Assembly: GCA_937881575.1 (NCBI GenBank)
Contig: CALGEI010000137.1
Span: 1 to 36,232 of the forward strand
Direction: 5' to 3'
DNA length: 36,232 nucleotides
DNA from: an uncultured Flavobacteriales bacterium
GTDB lineage: Bacteria; Bacteroidota; Bacteroidia; Flavobacteriales_D; Sanyastnellaceae
Shown here: in pieces, positions 7,166-14,847 of the stretch
Numbering within the stretch: position 1 is the stretch's first letter
Layout of the letters: each line of letters opens with the position of its first letter
Program-made: the position numbers and the translations under genes
Notes under the pieces: generated by a model
The model's input: the letters and a program-made list of their open reading frames with translations, nothing else
Told to the model about the DNA's origin: nothing
Databases searched by the model: none

Positions 7166-8203
7166 ATGCGTGCAGGTCAACGAGTGCTTTTTATTCAAAC
7201 AGCGTTTATAGGAGATGCCATCTTGGCGACTTCTATGCTGGAAACGTGGCGTGCCGCGCGGCCATTTGATGAAATTCATGTGTGCGTCCGGAAAGGCAAT
7301 GAGTCGCTTTTCACAGCTCACCCTTTTGTGAAGAAGACGTGGATTTGGGATAAAAGGGCAGGGGGCTTTCAGCGGTATGTTCGATTGATTCGGCTCGGTT
7401 TTCAGCTGCGTTCAACCGGTTTTGACGCGGTGTTTACACCGCATCGGCATGCGAGTTCTGGATGGTTGGCCTGGTGCAGTGGTGCGCCCATTCGAAGCGG
7501 ATTTTCAGTTCACCCTTTGGCGCGCCTGTTGACGGAAGTGCACCTCCACCGATTTGGTGATGGCACGCATGAAATAGAACGCAATCACGATTTGATTCGA
7601 TCCTGGGCTCCAAAATTAAAAGGTCCCAAGTTGTATCCCTCTACGGGTGATGCCGCTCCTTGGTTGGCATTGAATGCGACGAGAAAATTGAGGTGGGTGA
7701 TCATGACCCCCATGAGTCAATGGCACACGAAGCAATGGCCGCTCCCTCATTGGGAGCAATTGATTCGGATGCAATTGAATTCAGGTCCTGATATTGCCGT
7801 CTGTTTAATGGGCAGTCCGTCCGACGCACCGGATCTCGAGCAATTGGCGCTCACGGTCAATTCAGACCGAGTAGAAATTGCTGCGGGTTGGAAGTTGCTT
7901 GAAGCGGCCCGAGCCATGTCATTCGCGCAGGCCGTGGTGACCAATGATAGCGGTCCGTTGCATCTCGCCAGTGCTGTCAATGCTCCAACAGTTGCAATTT
8001 TCTGTTCCACCTCACCCAGTTTTGGATTCGGACCCTTGTCCACCCATTCAGAGATTCTGCAGGTAGAAGAGAATTTGTCCTGCCGACCATGTGGGATGCA
8101 CGGACACAAACAATGTCCTGAGAGCCACTTCTTGTGCGGTGTTCAGGTGAGCGCGGCCAGAGTGCATCAATCAATACAGCGATTGATGATGCCCAAGTCT
8201 TAG
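7166..8203 (+). CDS. Glycosyltransferase family 9 (heptosyltransferase-like) protein
   Basis: From ATG 7166 the protein has 345 residues and starts MRAGQRVLFIQTAFIGDAIL, the expected first strand and glycine loop of GT9 enzymes. The frame is open upstream, but earlier starts would add residues before the conserved start and run into the ruvX start. The C-terminal half has MTPMSQWHTKQWP, where the nucleotide-sugar site begins, and VVTNDSGPLHLASAVNAPTV, the GT9 signature. Next come a GFGPL block and a cysteine-rich end (LSCRPCGMHGHKQCPESHF). GT9 enzymes move heptose or another sugar onto LPS core at the inner face of the cytoplasmic membrane. The exact sugar is unknown. No other LPS-core gene is adjacent. 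Confidence 0.9.
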   Translation: MRAGQRVLFIQTAFIGDAILATSMLETWRAARPFDEIHVCVRKGNESLFTAHPFVKKTWIWDKRAGGFQRYVRLIRLGFQLRSTGFDAVFTPHRHASSGWLAWCSGAPIRSGFSVHPLARLLTEVHLHRFGDGTHEIERNHDLIRSWAPKLKGPKLYPSTGDAAPWLALNATRKLRWVIMTPMSQWHTKQWPLPHWEQLIRMQLNSGPDIAVCLMGSPSDAPDLEQLALTVNSDRVEIAAGWKLLEAARAMSFAQAVVTNDSGPLHLASAVNAPTVAIFCSTSPSFGFGPLSTHSEILQVEENLSCRPCGMHGHKQCPESHFLCGVQVSAARVHQSIQRLMMPKS

Positions 8204-8208
8204 ATTTT

Positions 8209-8562
8209 TTATTCAGAGCACGCTGTGCCAACGCAAAACACGCGGTCTTCACCGGCTCCTGAGAGCAAAATCCGGAGGTCAGTTTCAGCGTTAAAGGCTT
8301 CCAATTGTGCGGTTTGCATTGATCCATCAGCAAGGCGGACGGCCATGCGAATGGACTGAAGCGCATTGTCTTCCCAGGCGACAAGGTCATACCGGAAACC
8401 GACGCCAGCTTCCTGCAAGGCCTGCTGCATCTGCGCTAACTGTTCACGGCTTGTTTCTTGGGTAATGTGCAAATCAACAGAATTCGGAGCAATGACTGAA
8501 TTCTGAGCCCAACCCGCAAGGGATGCGAGGACGAGCGCGACGGTTAAAATTCCTGCTTTCAT
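8209..8562 (-). CDS. Small secreted protein of unknown function
   Basis: This 117-residue protein has a signal peptide (MKAGILTVALVLASLAGWAQ, cut near residue 19). The mature part, VDLHITQETSREQLAQMQQALQEAGVGFRYD followed by an IRMAVRL strand, looks like a short ferredoxin-like alpha/beta module. The pattern resembles modules I associate with the C-terminal ends of some Bacteroidota M56/BlaR-like and TonB-associated periplasmic proteins, where residues like 'T.EQL..M...L...G' recur; that comparison is from memory only. Two cysteines close the protein (VFCVGTACSE) and may form a disulfide. It converges on the glycosyltransferase with five bases between stops and is divergent from dnaN, so it is probably transcribed alone from the box at 8567-8574. 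Confidence 0.7.
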   Translation of the reverse strand: MKAGILTVALVLASLAGWAQNSVIAPNSVDLHITQETSREQLAQMQQALQEAGVGFRYDLVAWEDNALQSIRMAVRLADGSMQTAQLEAFNAETDLRILLSGAGEDRVFCVGTACSE

Positions 8563-8566
8563 AAGG

Positions 8567-8574
8567 GAAAAATA
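8567..8574 (-). promoter_or_regulatory. Promoter-like box (TATTTTTC, minus strand) four bases before an ATG
   Basis: On the minus strand TATTTTTC is one mismatch from TAnnTTTG, and a TTTC (8595-8598) lies 20 bases upstream, matching three of four bases of the -33 TTTG. The start of the small secreted protein follows after four bases. Confidence 0.4.
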
Positions 8575-8697
8575 CGCGTTTTTACCGTGCGGTTGAAATC
8601 ATGGTGGGTTCAGTGTGGAAAAATCATCATGGAAAAGGCACGATTGAGCATGCAATGCAAGGGATGTTGGAGCATCTTTGGAGGACATTTAGAACCC

Positions 8698-9816
8698 ATG
8701 CATTTTATCGTTTCAAGCAGTCAGTTGCTCCGACACCTCTCTTCGTTGAGTGGCGTGCTGAATAGCAGCAACACCTTGCCCATCTTGGATAATTTCTTGA
8801 TTGAGCTTGGTCCAGGTGAAGCCGTGATTTCGGCGAGTGATCTAGAGACCACCATGACGACCAAATTGGAGGTCAAAACTGAAGACACAGGAACCATAGC
8901 GGTGCCTGCGAAGATGCTTTTGGATATTCTGAAGGCATTCCCAGATATCCCCTTGACTTTCAAGATTGATCCAGCAACATTTGGTGTTGAATTGACCAGC
9001 GATGCGGGTAAATACAAATTGACGGGTGCCAATGGAGATGATTTTCCAAAGTCCCCGATGTTAGAGGATGCTGCTACGTTTGACATTGAGGCGAATACCT
9101 TGATCACGGCCATCAACCGAACGTTGTTTGCCGCGGGAAACGACGATTTACGTCCGGTAATGTCCGGTATTTATTTTGAGTTTTACGCGGACAACGTCCG
9201 CTTTGTAGCGACCGATGCTCACCGGTTGGTGCGGTATGCTCGAACCGATGTTCAGGCAAGTTCAGGAGCTCAATTCATCGTTCCGAAGAAGCCGTTGAAT
9301 CTCCTCAAGAGCGCAGCCGCTCATGCGGGGCGTGTATCCATGAGTTATACGGAATCAAATGCTTGTTTTCGGTTTGATGAGGTCACCATCATTTGCCGAT
9401 TGATTGAAGGGAAATACCCCAATTATGAAGCAGTGATTCCGAAAGAGAATCCCAACCGCATGGTCATCAATCGGGTTGACTTCTTACAAGCCATTCGTCG
9501 GGTTTCCATCTTTGCAAACAAAACGACGCACCAGGTTCGATTGAAATTGGCAGGAAGCGAGCTCCATGTGAGTGCAGAAGATCTGGACTTTGCAAATGAG
9601 GCCAATGAGCGGCTCAATTGTAGCTATACCGGAGAGGATATGGAGATTGGTTTCAATAGCCGATTCTTGATGGACATGCTCAATAATCTTTCTAGCATGG
9701 AAGTATCGTTGGAGCTGTCTGCTCCGAACCGCGCGGGAATCATTCGTCCTGCGGAGCCAGAAGAAAATGGAGAGGACGTACTGATGTTGGTGATGCCAGT
9801 GATGCTCAACGCATAA
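8698..9816 (+). CDS. dnaN: DNA polymerase III subunit beta (sliding clamp)
   Basis: From ATG 8698 the protein has 372 residues, the usual size of the clamp, and starts MHFIVSSSQLLRHLSSLSGVL. The three repeated clamp domains are visible: NTLPILDNFLIEL near residue 25, the LRPVMSGIYFEF and FVATDAHRLVRY block in domain 2, and the closing MLVMPVML, which matches the M-P-M/L hydrophobic-pocket end. The ring holds polymerase III and repair factors on DNA. The open frame reaches back to 8587, but the extra 37 residues have no clamp homology, so I reject that start. A GGAGGAC at 8680-8686 sits about 11 bases before the ATG, rare here since the other genes lack an SD. A strong hairpin terminator follows. 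No replication-origin genes (dnaA, recF) are in the window. Confidence 0.97.
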   Translation: MHFIVSSSQLLRHLSSLSGVLNSSNTLPILDNFLIELGPGEAVISASDLETTMTTKLEVKTEDTGTIAVPAKMLLDILKAFPDIPLTFKIDPATFGVELTSDAGKYKLTGANGDDFPKSPMLEDAATFDIEANTLITAINRTLFAAGNDDLRPVMSGIYFEFYADNVRFVATDAHRLVRYARTDVQASSGAQFIVPKKPLNLLKSAAAHAGRVSMSYTESNACFRFDEVTIICRLIEGKYPNYEAVIPKENPNRMVINRVDFLQAIRRVSIFANKTTHQVRLKLAGSELHVSAEDLDFANEANERLNCSYTGEDMEIGFNSRFLMDMLNNLSSMEVSLELSAPNRAGIIRPAEPEENGEDVLMLVMPVMLNA

Positions 9817-9838
9817 GGGCTCGGAATTACTGACCAAG

Positions 9839-9871
9839 AAAAAAGGCAGGCCTCAATGGTCTGCCTTTTTT
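9839..9871 (+). terminator. Intrinsic terminator after dnaN (probably bidirectional)
   Basis: The arms AAAAAAGGCAG (9839-9849) and CTGCCTTTTTT (9861-9871) form a GC-based stem with an 11-base loop, flanked by A and T runs. It can stop dnaN transcripts and, in reverse, those of the rhomboid gene. Confidence 0.88.
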
Positions 9872-9890
9872 CGTTCATGGTGGGGACAAG

Positions 9891-10694
9891 TCACGCTTTG
9901 GAAGGTGGTTTTTGACCCGTGGTTTTTGGAACGATGGTGTAGTCCACCCCCGTCCATCCATCGTCCGTAGTTTGATCGTTGATGTTGGATCGTTGAGCGA
10001 TAACATCCGGATGATGGGGATGCGCATCGGCCCACCAGGCCGGCAGAGGTGCTTCGACGTCTTCTTCTGTGAATAAAGCAATGTCAGGAAGAGGGCCTGT
10101 CTTTCGCATCACAAAAGCCAATAGGACACCACTGACGGCTCCTGCCAAATGACCCTCCCATGATATTTGGGCGTCCAAGGGAAGCATCCACCACACCATG
10201 CCTCCATAGAGGAATGCAACCACCAATGAGACGCGCAACAGCAATTGCGATTTTCGGATAATCCCCGACACGAAGAGAAAGGCTGCGAGAGCATAAATCA
10301 ATCCACTCGCGCCGATGTGGTTTTTACCGCTTTCTGCAAAAATCCACAAGCCAAGACCTGACATTGCGAACAAGGCCAGCCATGCGCGCAAAGCGACGGA
10401 GCGGTAGAAATAAAACAGGAATCCATTCAAGGTGAAGAACGTCGCTGTGTTGTTCCACAAATGTTCAAGGTCACCATGAAGGAATGGAAAGGTGAAGATC
10501 CCGGTCCAGTCGGACCAAACCCTTGGGTGGTTGCCCCGTTTTCTCCAATTCAACTCGAACAATTCATTGATCCAAAAAACACCCCAGATCAAGGTGAGAA
10601 AAAGAAGGGTAGTCCACAGCGCATAAAACAATCGATTGCGATCGAGTATCGCGGGATTCCATCGGGTTTGAAGGGGCTGGGACAAGTTCCGCAT
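9891..10694 (-). CDS. Rhomboid family intramembrane serine protease
   Basis: This 267-residue membrane protein has the rhomboid catalytic dyad: Ser130 in HIGASGLIYAL and His182 in SWEGHLAGAVSG. The loop-region HGDLEHLWNN (73-82) holds the conserved His and Asn residues of the family. Hydrophobic spans at about 25-45, 84-98, 103-120, 131-146, 150-170 and 183-197 give about six transmembrane helices. A hydrophilic C-terminal tail of about 65 residues (after 205) is presumably cytosolic and has no domain I know. Rhomboids cut transmembrane substrates within the lipid bilayer; the substrate here is unknown. The gene is on its own and converges on dnaN. The closest alternative, an inactive rhomboid, is excluded by the intact Ser and His. 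Confidence 0.92.
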   Translation of the reverse strand: MRNLSQPLQTRWNPAILDRNRLFYALWTTLLFLTLIWGVFWINELFELNWRKRGNHPRVWSDWTGIFTFPFLHGDLEHLWNNTATFFTLNGFLFYFYRSVALRAWLALFAMSGLGLWIFAESGKNHIGASGLIYALAAFLFVSGIIRKSQLLLRVSLVVAFLYGGMVWWMLPLDAQISWEGHLAGAVSGVLLAFVMRKTGPLPDIALFTEEDVEAPLPAWWADAHPHHPDVIAQRSNINDQTTDDGWTGVDYTIVPKTTGQKPPSKA

Positions 10695-10839
10695 GAGGTA
10701 AAGATAGCCATGTGGGCTCCAGTAGGTTTCTGTCAGGATTCAACAGGACAAATTGGATAAGTGATTTTATCAGTCGACTATGGGTTGCTTCGGTCGCATA
10801 GATTTGGAATCCTGACAGTCGGTATGGCTTGTCCTCCTT

Positions 10840-10847
10840 TTGATTCG
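10840..10847 (+). promoter_or_regulatory. Possible -7-like box (TTGATTCG) five bases before an ATG
   Basis: The octamer is identical to that before bshC, at the same five-base distance from the ATG. No -33 element is clear at the usual spacing. An alternative would be TATGGCTT at 10823 with a TTTG at 10803-10806, 16 bases apart. Confidence 0.25.
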
Positions 10848-10852
10848 AAACT

Positions 10853-11776
10853 ATGAGTGTATCTGAAATTCACGCGTTACTGGCTTTGTTGGACGATCCA
10901 GACGATACGGTCTACAACCATGTTCGAGATCAATTAGTTTCGAAAGGCAAGGAGATATTGCCGTTCGTACATGCGGAGGTATCGAAGGCGCCAGATTGTG
11001 ATGTGTTCATGGACCGTTTGGAGCAATTGCGAGGAGAGTTGCAGCGAACGGATATCAAATCCGCGGTGAATGAGTGGAAATCGAGCAATGTGCCATCTCT
11101 TTGGGAAGGGGTTTTGTTGGTTCAGAAAGCGACCTATCCGGAATTGGATTTAGATGCAGCTAGACTGGATTTTGAGCAACTCAAACGCGATGTTTGGCTT
11201 GAACTGAATGATGAGTTGACGGCGTTGGAGCAAGTGCGAATTCTGAATCACATGTTTTTCAGCATGCGCGGAATCGAAAGCGTAAGAAGAATGCCACATG
11301 TGGCATTCGATGCATTGCCATCCTATGTTTTGAAAGAGAAGAAAGGCAATCCGCTTGGAATGGGCATTCTGTATCTGTGTCTCACTGAGGCATTGAATTT
11401 GCCCGTGCGCGGAGTGAATTTGCCAAATCACTTCATCTTGGCTTACTGCGATGATGCGCACGTTCAAGAACGTTTAGCTTCATCGATGCAAGCGGGAATT
11501 TTGTTTTACATCAATCCGTTTAGCAGTGGGGCGGTTATCGGACCGGCAGATGTCGCAGAATTCTTGAGCCACCTTGACCAAAATGAGACGGCTCGACAAT
11601 GGCGACCTTGCAGCTCCGTTGAGATCATTCTTAGACTCGTCCAAAATGTCGCTTTCTCGCTTCGTGAATCGGGTGAATTGAACCGTGAAATGGAGTTGAT
11701 CAACTCATTTGCCCCGCTGTTATCCTCATTTGAGGATTCGGAGGAGCGTTCGAACGATCACCCTCCCATCCGATAA
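10853..11776 (+). CDS. SirB1/transglutaminase-like domain protein
   Basis: The 307-residue protein has the transglutaminase-like (SirB1, Tranglut_core2) fold in its middle: LDLDAARLDFEQLKRD (101-116), then the block RILNHMFFSMRGI, YVLKEKKGNPLGMGILYL (a conserved stretch of this family), and LNLPVRGVNLPNHFILAY, in which the NLPxHF motif supplies the histidine. The N-terminal 90 residues are helical (HEAT-like, starting VSEIHALLALLDDPDDTVYNHV). The classical Cys-His-Asp transglutaminase triad is not clearly present: I see no cysteine at the usual place, so it may not be an active protease or crosslinker. Its 3' end overlaps the convergent sugar transferase by 51 bases. The biological role of this family is not well established. 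Confidence 0.85.
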   Translation: MSVSEIHALLALLDDPDDTVYNHVRDQLVSKGKEILPFVHAEVSKAPDCDVFMDRLEQLRGELQRTDIKSAVNEWKSSNVPSLWEGVLLVQKATYPELDLDAARLDFEQLKRDVWLELNDELTALEQVRILNHMFFSMRGIESVRRMPHVAFDALPSYVLKEKKGNPLGMGILYLCLTEALNLPVRGVNLPNHFILAYCDDAHVQERLASSMQAGILFYINPFSSGAVIGPADVAEFLSHLDQNETARQWRPCSSVEIILRLVQNVAFSLRESGELNREMELINSFAPLLSSFEDSEERSNDHPPIR

Positions 11777-12310
11777 AAAAGTGGCTTTTCGGATATAGGC
11801 CAACTGCATGTTGACCTTTTCAGGAAGGATGACTTCCCTGTAAAATTTTTCGGGGTCCTCGACTGATTCAAGCCGCGCGCCCTCATCAAAGGCTTGAATG
11901 CTCGCGGGGTCCGTCAGTCCGGGTCTTACAGCCAAGACGTCACGTTGTTCGGTGGTGTAGAGTGCGACATATTTCGGCACTTCGGGACGCGGACCAACAA
12001 AACTCATGTCGCCCATGACAATGTTCCACAACTGAGGCAGTTCATCCATTTTTGATTTTCGAATCCATTGTCCGACTCGGGTAATCCGAGGGTCATTGGT
12101 CCCAAGTGTAATGGCAGGTCCAGACAAATCTGAACGCATGGATCGAAATTTAAGGAGCTGGAATGAGACTCCTTCCTTGCCCACACGCTCCTGTCTGTAA
12201 AGGCCGCTTCCGGGTGATTCGATTCGGATGAGAATGCCCAAAATCAAAAGGAGAGGACTCAGTATGATGCACGCCACCAAAGCGATTCCGAAATCGAAAA
12301 GACGCTTCAT
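11726..12310 (-). CDS. Undecaprenyl-phosphate sugar phosphotransferase (WcaJ/PglC type)
   Basis: I start the protein at the ATG at 12310 (194 residues, MKRLFDFGIALVACIILSPL). This gives the expected single hydrophobic segment (about residues 5-29) and the standard N-terminus; the open frame upstream adds 18 unrelated residues. The bacterial sugar transferase core follows: YRQERVGKEGVSFQLLKFRSM, KSKMDELPQLWNIVMGDMSFVGPRPE (with the DE and PRP motifs), and RPGLTDPASI. These enzymes transfer a sugar-1-phosphate to undecaprenyl phosphate at the membrane and start O-antigen, capsule or glycoprotein glycan synthesis. The ATG overlaps the stop of the upstream aminotransferase by four bases, so the two are translated together. 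Confidence 0.93.
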   Translation of the reverse strand: MKRLFDFGIALVACIILSPLLLILGILIRIESPGSGLYRQERVGKEGVSFQLLKFRSMRSDLSGPAITLGTNDPRITRVGQWIRKSKMDELPQLWNIVMGDMSFVGPRPEVPKYVALYTTEQRDVLAVRPGLTDPASIQAFDEGARLESVEDPEKFYREVILPEKVNMQLAYIRKATFLSDGRVIVRTLLRILK

Positions 12311-13548
12311 GAATGTTTTGTCGAAAGTGATTGGACATGATGTTGTAGCCGCTCTACAATCCAATCAACGTCCTCATCGGCGAGTTGAAGATGAATGGGC
12401 AAACTCAATTGCTCATTGAAACAAGCCGCACTTTCAGGGTAATGCACCATGTCTTCGCCGCGATTGCGATGCAGCGAGAGAAGAGGGAGGGGGACGAAAT
12501 GCACATTGGTGGCAATGCCATCTTTTTTGAGTCGTTGCATCACCTCATCGCGTTGATTGGCTTGAAATCCCTTGATGCGGATGGAGTAAAGATGATAAGC
12601 GGACTCTCGGAAAGTGTCCTCGAGAATGGGGAGTTGGCACCAAGAAGAGGGTGTCAGGGCTTGCGTGTAACGAGTGGCGATGGCTTTTCTTCGCGCTAAA
12701 TGTTCAGGGTATTTCTTGAGCTGGCACCGACCAATGGCCGCCTGAATGTCTGTCATATTGCACTTATAACCAGCTTCGACCACATCATATTGCCATGTTC
12801 CGGATTGTGTTTTTTCCAGAGCGCTTTTACTTTGACCGTGCAGGGACATCGCCCGGAACCAGGCCGTTGTTTTTTCTAAGTCCAACTCCGTAGGCAATGA
12901 AAAAGAGAGCGCCCCTCCTTCAGCGGTCGTTAAGTTTTTGACCGCATGAAAACTGAATCCGGTAATGTCCGCTTGTGTCCCAACCGGTGTGTTCCTCCAT
13001 TGCGCTCCAAATGAATGGGCCGCATCAGACAGGAATAAAGGCCTTCCCAAAGCCATCTGAATGGGGTTGGTTGGCTTGAAGTTGGCGCGAACGGCATTTG
13101 AATTGAGCCAATTAGAAATCCCCTCATAGTCCACGGGCCAACCTCCTAAGTCGACGGGCATGACCGCTTTAGTTTCAGGTGTCCAAGCGGCTTTTAAGTT
13201 TTCTAAAGACACCACACGTTCGAGCGGATCAATGTCGACCAAGACAGGGCGTGCTCCACAATGCAAGACGATGTTGGCGGTAGCGGCATACGTCATGGCT
13301 GGAATAAGGACGTCATCTCCCGGACCGATGCCGAACCAGCGCAGCGCCAATTCGCAGGCTGTCGTCCAGCTTGAAAAACAGAGAACGCGTGAAGACACGA
13401 GATACGCTTCCAACTCGGATTCAAAAGCCTTCAATTCAGGGCCTGATGTGATCCATCCTGAGCGTAAGACACGTTCCACTGCAGCGATGCAGTCGTCATC
13501 AATGGAGGGGGGGGCGAACCCAATGTTGCGCGCAGAGGAATCCAACAT
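12307..13548 (-). CDS. DegT/DnrJ/EryC1/StrS family sugar aminotransferase
   Basis: This PLP-dependent enzyme has 413 residues. Near the start SGWITSGPELKAFE, then DVLIPAMTYAATANIV with the PLP-binding fold, and LSDAAHSFGA with Asp175 binding the pyridine nitrogen. The Schiff-base lysine is Lys204 in TGFSFHAVKNLTTAEGGAL, and YKCNMTDIQAAIGRCQL is another family block. Members of the family add an amino group to keto-sugar nucleotides, for example in bacillosamine, perosamine or QuiNAc synthesis. The following gene, a sugar phosphotransferase, overlaps by four bases, so the amino sugar may be the first sugar of a lipid-linked glycan. Residues 147-170 form an insertion that lengthens the loop before Asp175. 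The product sugar cannot be decided. The dehydratase and acetyltransferase steps are not in the window. Confidence 0.93.
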   Translation of the reverse strand: MLDSSARNIGFAPPSIDDDCIAAVERVLRSGWITSGPELKAFESELEAYLVSSRVLCFSSWTTACELALRWFGIGPGDDVLIPAMTYAATANIVLHCGARPVLVDIDPLERVVSLENLKAAWTPETKAVMPVDLGGWPVDYEGISNWLNSNAVRANFKPTNPIQMALGRPLFLSDAAHSFGAQWRNTPVGTQADITGFSFHAVKNLTTAEGGALSFSLPTELDLEKTTAWFRAMSLHGQSKSALEKTQSGTWQYDVVEAGYKCNMTDIQAAIGRCQLKKYPEHLARRKAIATRYTQALTPSSWCQLPILEDTFRESAYHLYSIRIKGFQANQRDEVMQRLKKDGIATNVHFVPLPLLSLHRNRGEDMVHYPESAACFNEQLSLPIHLQLADEDVDWIVERLQHHVQSLSTKHS

Positions 13549-13721
13549 GGGTGCAATTTACACTGACTCTATGGGGATCAGGATTTATTTTACGATTCTC
13601 AAATGGTCTGTTGATAATGGCTGTTGCTTTTTTGATGAAACGGGTGTCTTATTTCTGTGTGAATCCCAACGGTGATCAAATCAAATTGACGCATCTGAAT
13701 GCATCGGGCATTTTTTTTGTG

Positions 13722-13729
13722 TATTTTTG
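13722..13729 (+). promoter_or_regulatory. -7 box (TATTTTTG) before the Crp/Fnr gene
   Basis: TATTTTTG fits TAnnTTTG exactly and lies six bases before the ATG at 13736. I find no good TTTG 18-22 bases upstream. The 187-base gap between the two divergent genes has no other feature I can support; a TGATCA at 13674-13679 is only a short palindrome. Confidence 0.4.
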
Positions 13730-13735
13730 GTTGTT

Positions 13736-14389
13736 ATGGAACATGGTGTGCAGGGTCAGTTGAAAAGTGTTTTACCGAAGAGCATCCATGCTTCTATTGA
13801 AACGCTGCTTTCGGCAGGAGAAAAGAAGTCCTTTCGAGATAAGGGTATCTTGGTATATCCGGGAGATCCAATTGTCAGCTTGACCATTGTTTTAAGTGGT
13901 CGAATTTCAATTCACCGCGTATCAACTGATGGAAAAAGGCAGTTGATGTATTTTCTGAAACCAGGAGACCTGTGTGGAGTAAGCGTGAACAGTGCTCCTC
14001 AAAAGGAGGTCTCCAAGATTCTTGCAGTGGCTGATACGGACTCAGAAATCTTTTGTATGCCAGGTGGGCTTTTACGGGAATTGATGTTGTCTCATCCGGG
14101 CTGGTTCGAGTTCGCTAACTACGCTGTTGCGAAGAACATGGAAGACTCCATGAAATGTTTGGACTCGGTTACATTTACACCACTAGCAGAGCGATTGGAA
14201 AATTATTTAAATGACTACGCCTCCTTGTTGGGGTCTCATGAGATTGTCAAGTCACATCTTCAGATTGCCGAAGATTTAAATTCCAGTCGAGAAGTTGTTA
14301 GTCGGCTTTTAAAGAAAATGGAGATCAATGAAACCGTGGAATTGAGGCACGGAAGAATCTTAATGAAAGATGCCCCCGTTTTGGGATAG
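13736..14389 (+). CDS. Crp/Fnr family transcription regulator
   Basis: The ATG at 13736 gives 217 residues; an earlier TTG adds only three. A cyclic-nucleotide-binding-type beta-barrel spans about residues 18-115 (KGILVYPGDPIVSLTIVLSGRISIHRV, then LMYFLKPGDLCGVSVN). After the dimerisation helix (about 120-145) comes a winged helix-turn-helix, with SHLQIAEDLNSSREVVSRLLKKMEINETVEL as the recognition region, the pattern of Crp/Fnr members. The ligand site lacks the full cAMP motif (no RxSA in the usual place), so the effector is probably not cAMP. The N-terminal Cys cluster of Fnr Fe-S sensors is also absent. The rhodanese gene begins 24 bases after the stop and may be its target or partner. Confidence 0.9.
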   Translation: MEHGVQGQLKSVLPKSIHASIETLLSAGEKKSFRDKGILVYPGDPIVSLTIVLSGRISIHRVSTDGKRQLMYFLKPGDLCGVSVNSAPQKEVSKILAVADTDSEIFCMPGGLLRELMLSHPGWFEFANYAVAKNMEDSMKCLDSVTFTPLAERLENYLNDYASLLGSHEIVKSHLQIAEDLNSSREVVSRLLKKMEINETVELRHGRILMKDAPVLG

Positions 14390-14400
14390 AGCGTAGTTAC

Positions 14401-14408
14401 TAAAATTG
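14401..14408 (+). promoter_or_regulatory. Possible promoter box (TAAAATTG) before the rhodanese gene
   Basis: TAAAATTG differs from TAnnTTTG by one base, with a TTTG at 14380-14383, 17 bases upstream. The ATG at 14414 follows after five bases. The rhodanese may therefore be transcribed alone as well as from the Crp promoter. Confidence 0.35.
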
Positions 14409-14413
14409 AAACC

Positions 14414-14719
14414 ATGTTTTTTAAATCATCTTTTGATTTGTCTTTGTCGGAGTTCAAGTTGAAGTTAGCTGAAGAAGGGGGGACTGTCATGGATTGTCGA
14501 ACGCCCTTGGAATGTTCCGATGGTACATGGCCCGATGCTGTTCAGGCAGACTGGAATGGTGGTCAATTCGCTGGAAAAGCGAAAACTTTGGACAAGAATC
14601 AACCTGTTTACTGTTACTGCCGTTCAGGAGCGAGGAGTGGAGCGGCCGTGAAATACCTCAAAGATCAAGGGTTTATATCCGTGTTCAATTTGGGAGGCTA
14701 CGCTGCATTAAAAGGATAA
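14414..14719 (+). CDS. Single-domain rhodanese-like protein
   Basis: This 101-residue protein is a single rhodanese domain. The active-site loop is CRSGARS with nucleophile Cys69 in VYCYCRSGARSG, and an upstream DCRTPLE (27-33) is the usual aspartate block near the start of the fold. A closing VFNLGGYAALKG ends the domain. The intact Cys and Arg loop suggests sulfur transfer from thiosulfate or a persulfide donor. There is no signal peptide, so it acts in the cytoplasm. It lies 24 bases behind the Crp/Fnr gene, and in Bacteroidota these pairs may respond to sulfide or nitrosative stress, which is an inference here. Confidence 0.92.
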   Translation: MFFKSSFDLSLSEFKLKLAEEGGTVMDCRTPLECSDGTWPDAVQADWNGGQFAGKAKTLDKNQPVYCYCRSGARSGAAVKYLKDQGFISVFNLGGYAALKG

Positions 14720-14780
14720 TTGAAGAGCTACTGAGAAGGAAAAAGCGAGCACCTGCAGCAAGCAAGTGAATTAAGCAAAA

Positions 14781-14808
14781 AAAAAGGCCCCTACTCAGGG
14801 GCCTTTTT
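14781..14808 (+). terminator. Intrinsic terminator between the rhodanese and DUF1573 genes (bidirectional)
   Basis: AAAAAGGCCCCT (14781-14792) pairs with AGGGGCCTTTTT (14797-14808) around a four-base loop. It is perfectly matched with A and T tails, so it can serve both converging genes. Confidence 0.92.
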
Positions 14809-14847
14809 GCTGCAATCGCTTTAGCAAAAGAATTGCCAGAAAAAATA

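Noticed and set aside
8587-8697. N-terminal extension of dnaN
   Set aside because: The clamp fold starts at MHFIVSS; the extra 37 residues have no similarity and the shorter form has the normal clamp length.
13660-13700. Possible Fnr/Crp box near TGATCAAATCAAATTGAC
   Set aside because: The half sites do not have the TTGAT-N4-ATCAA spacing.
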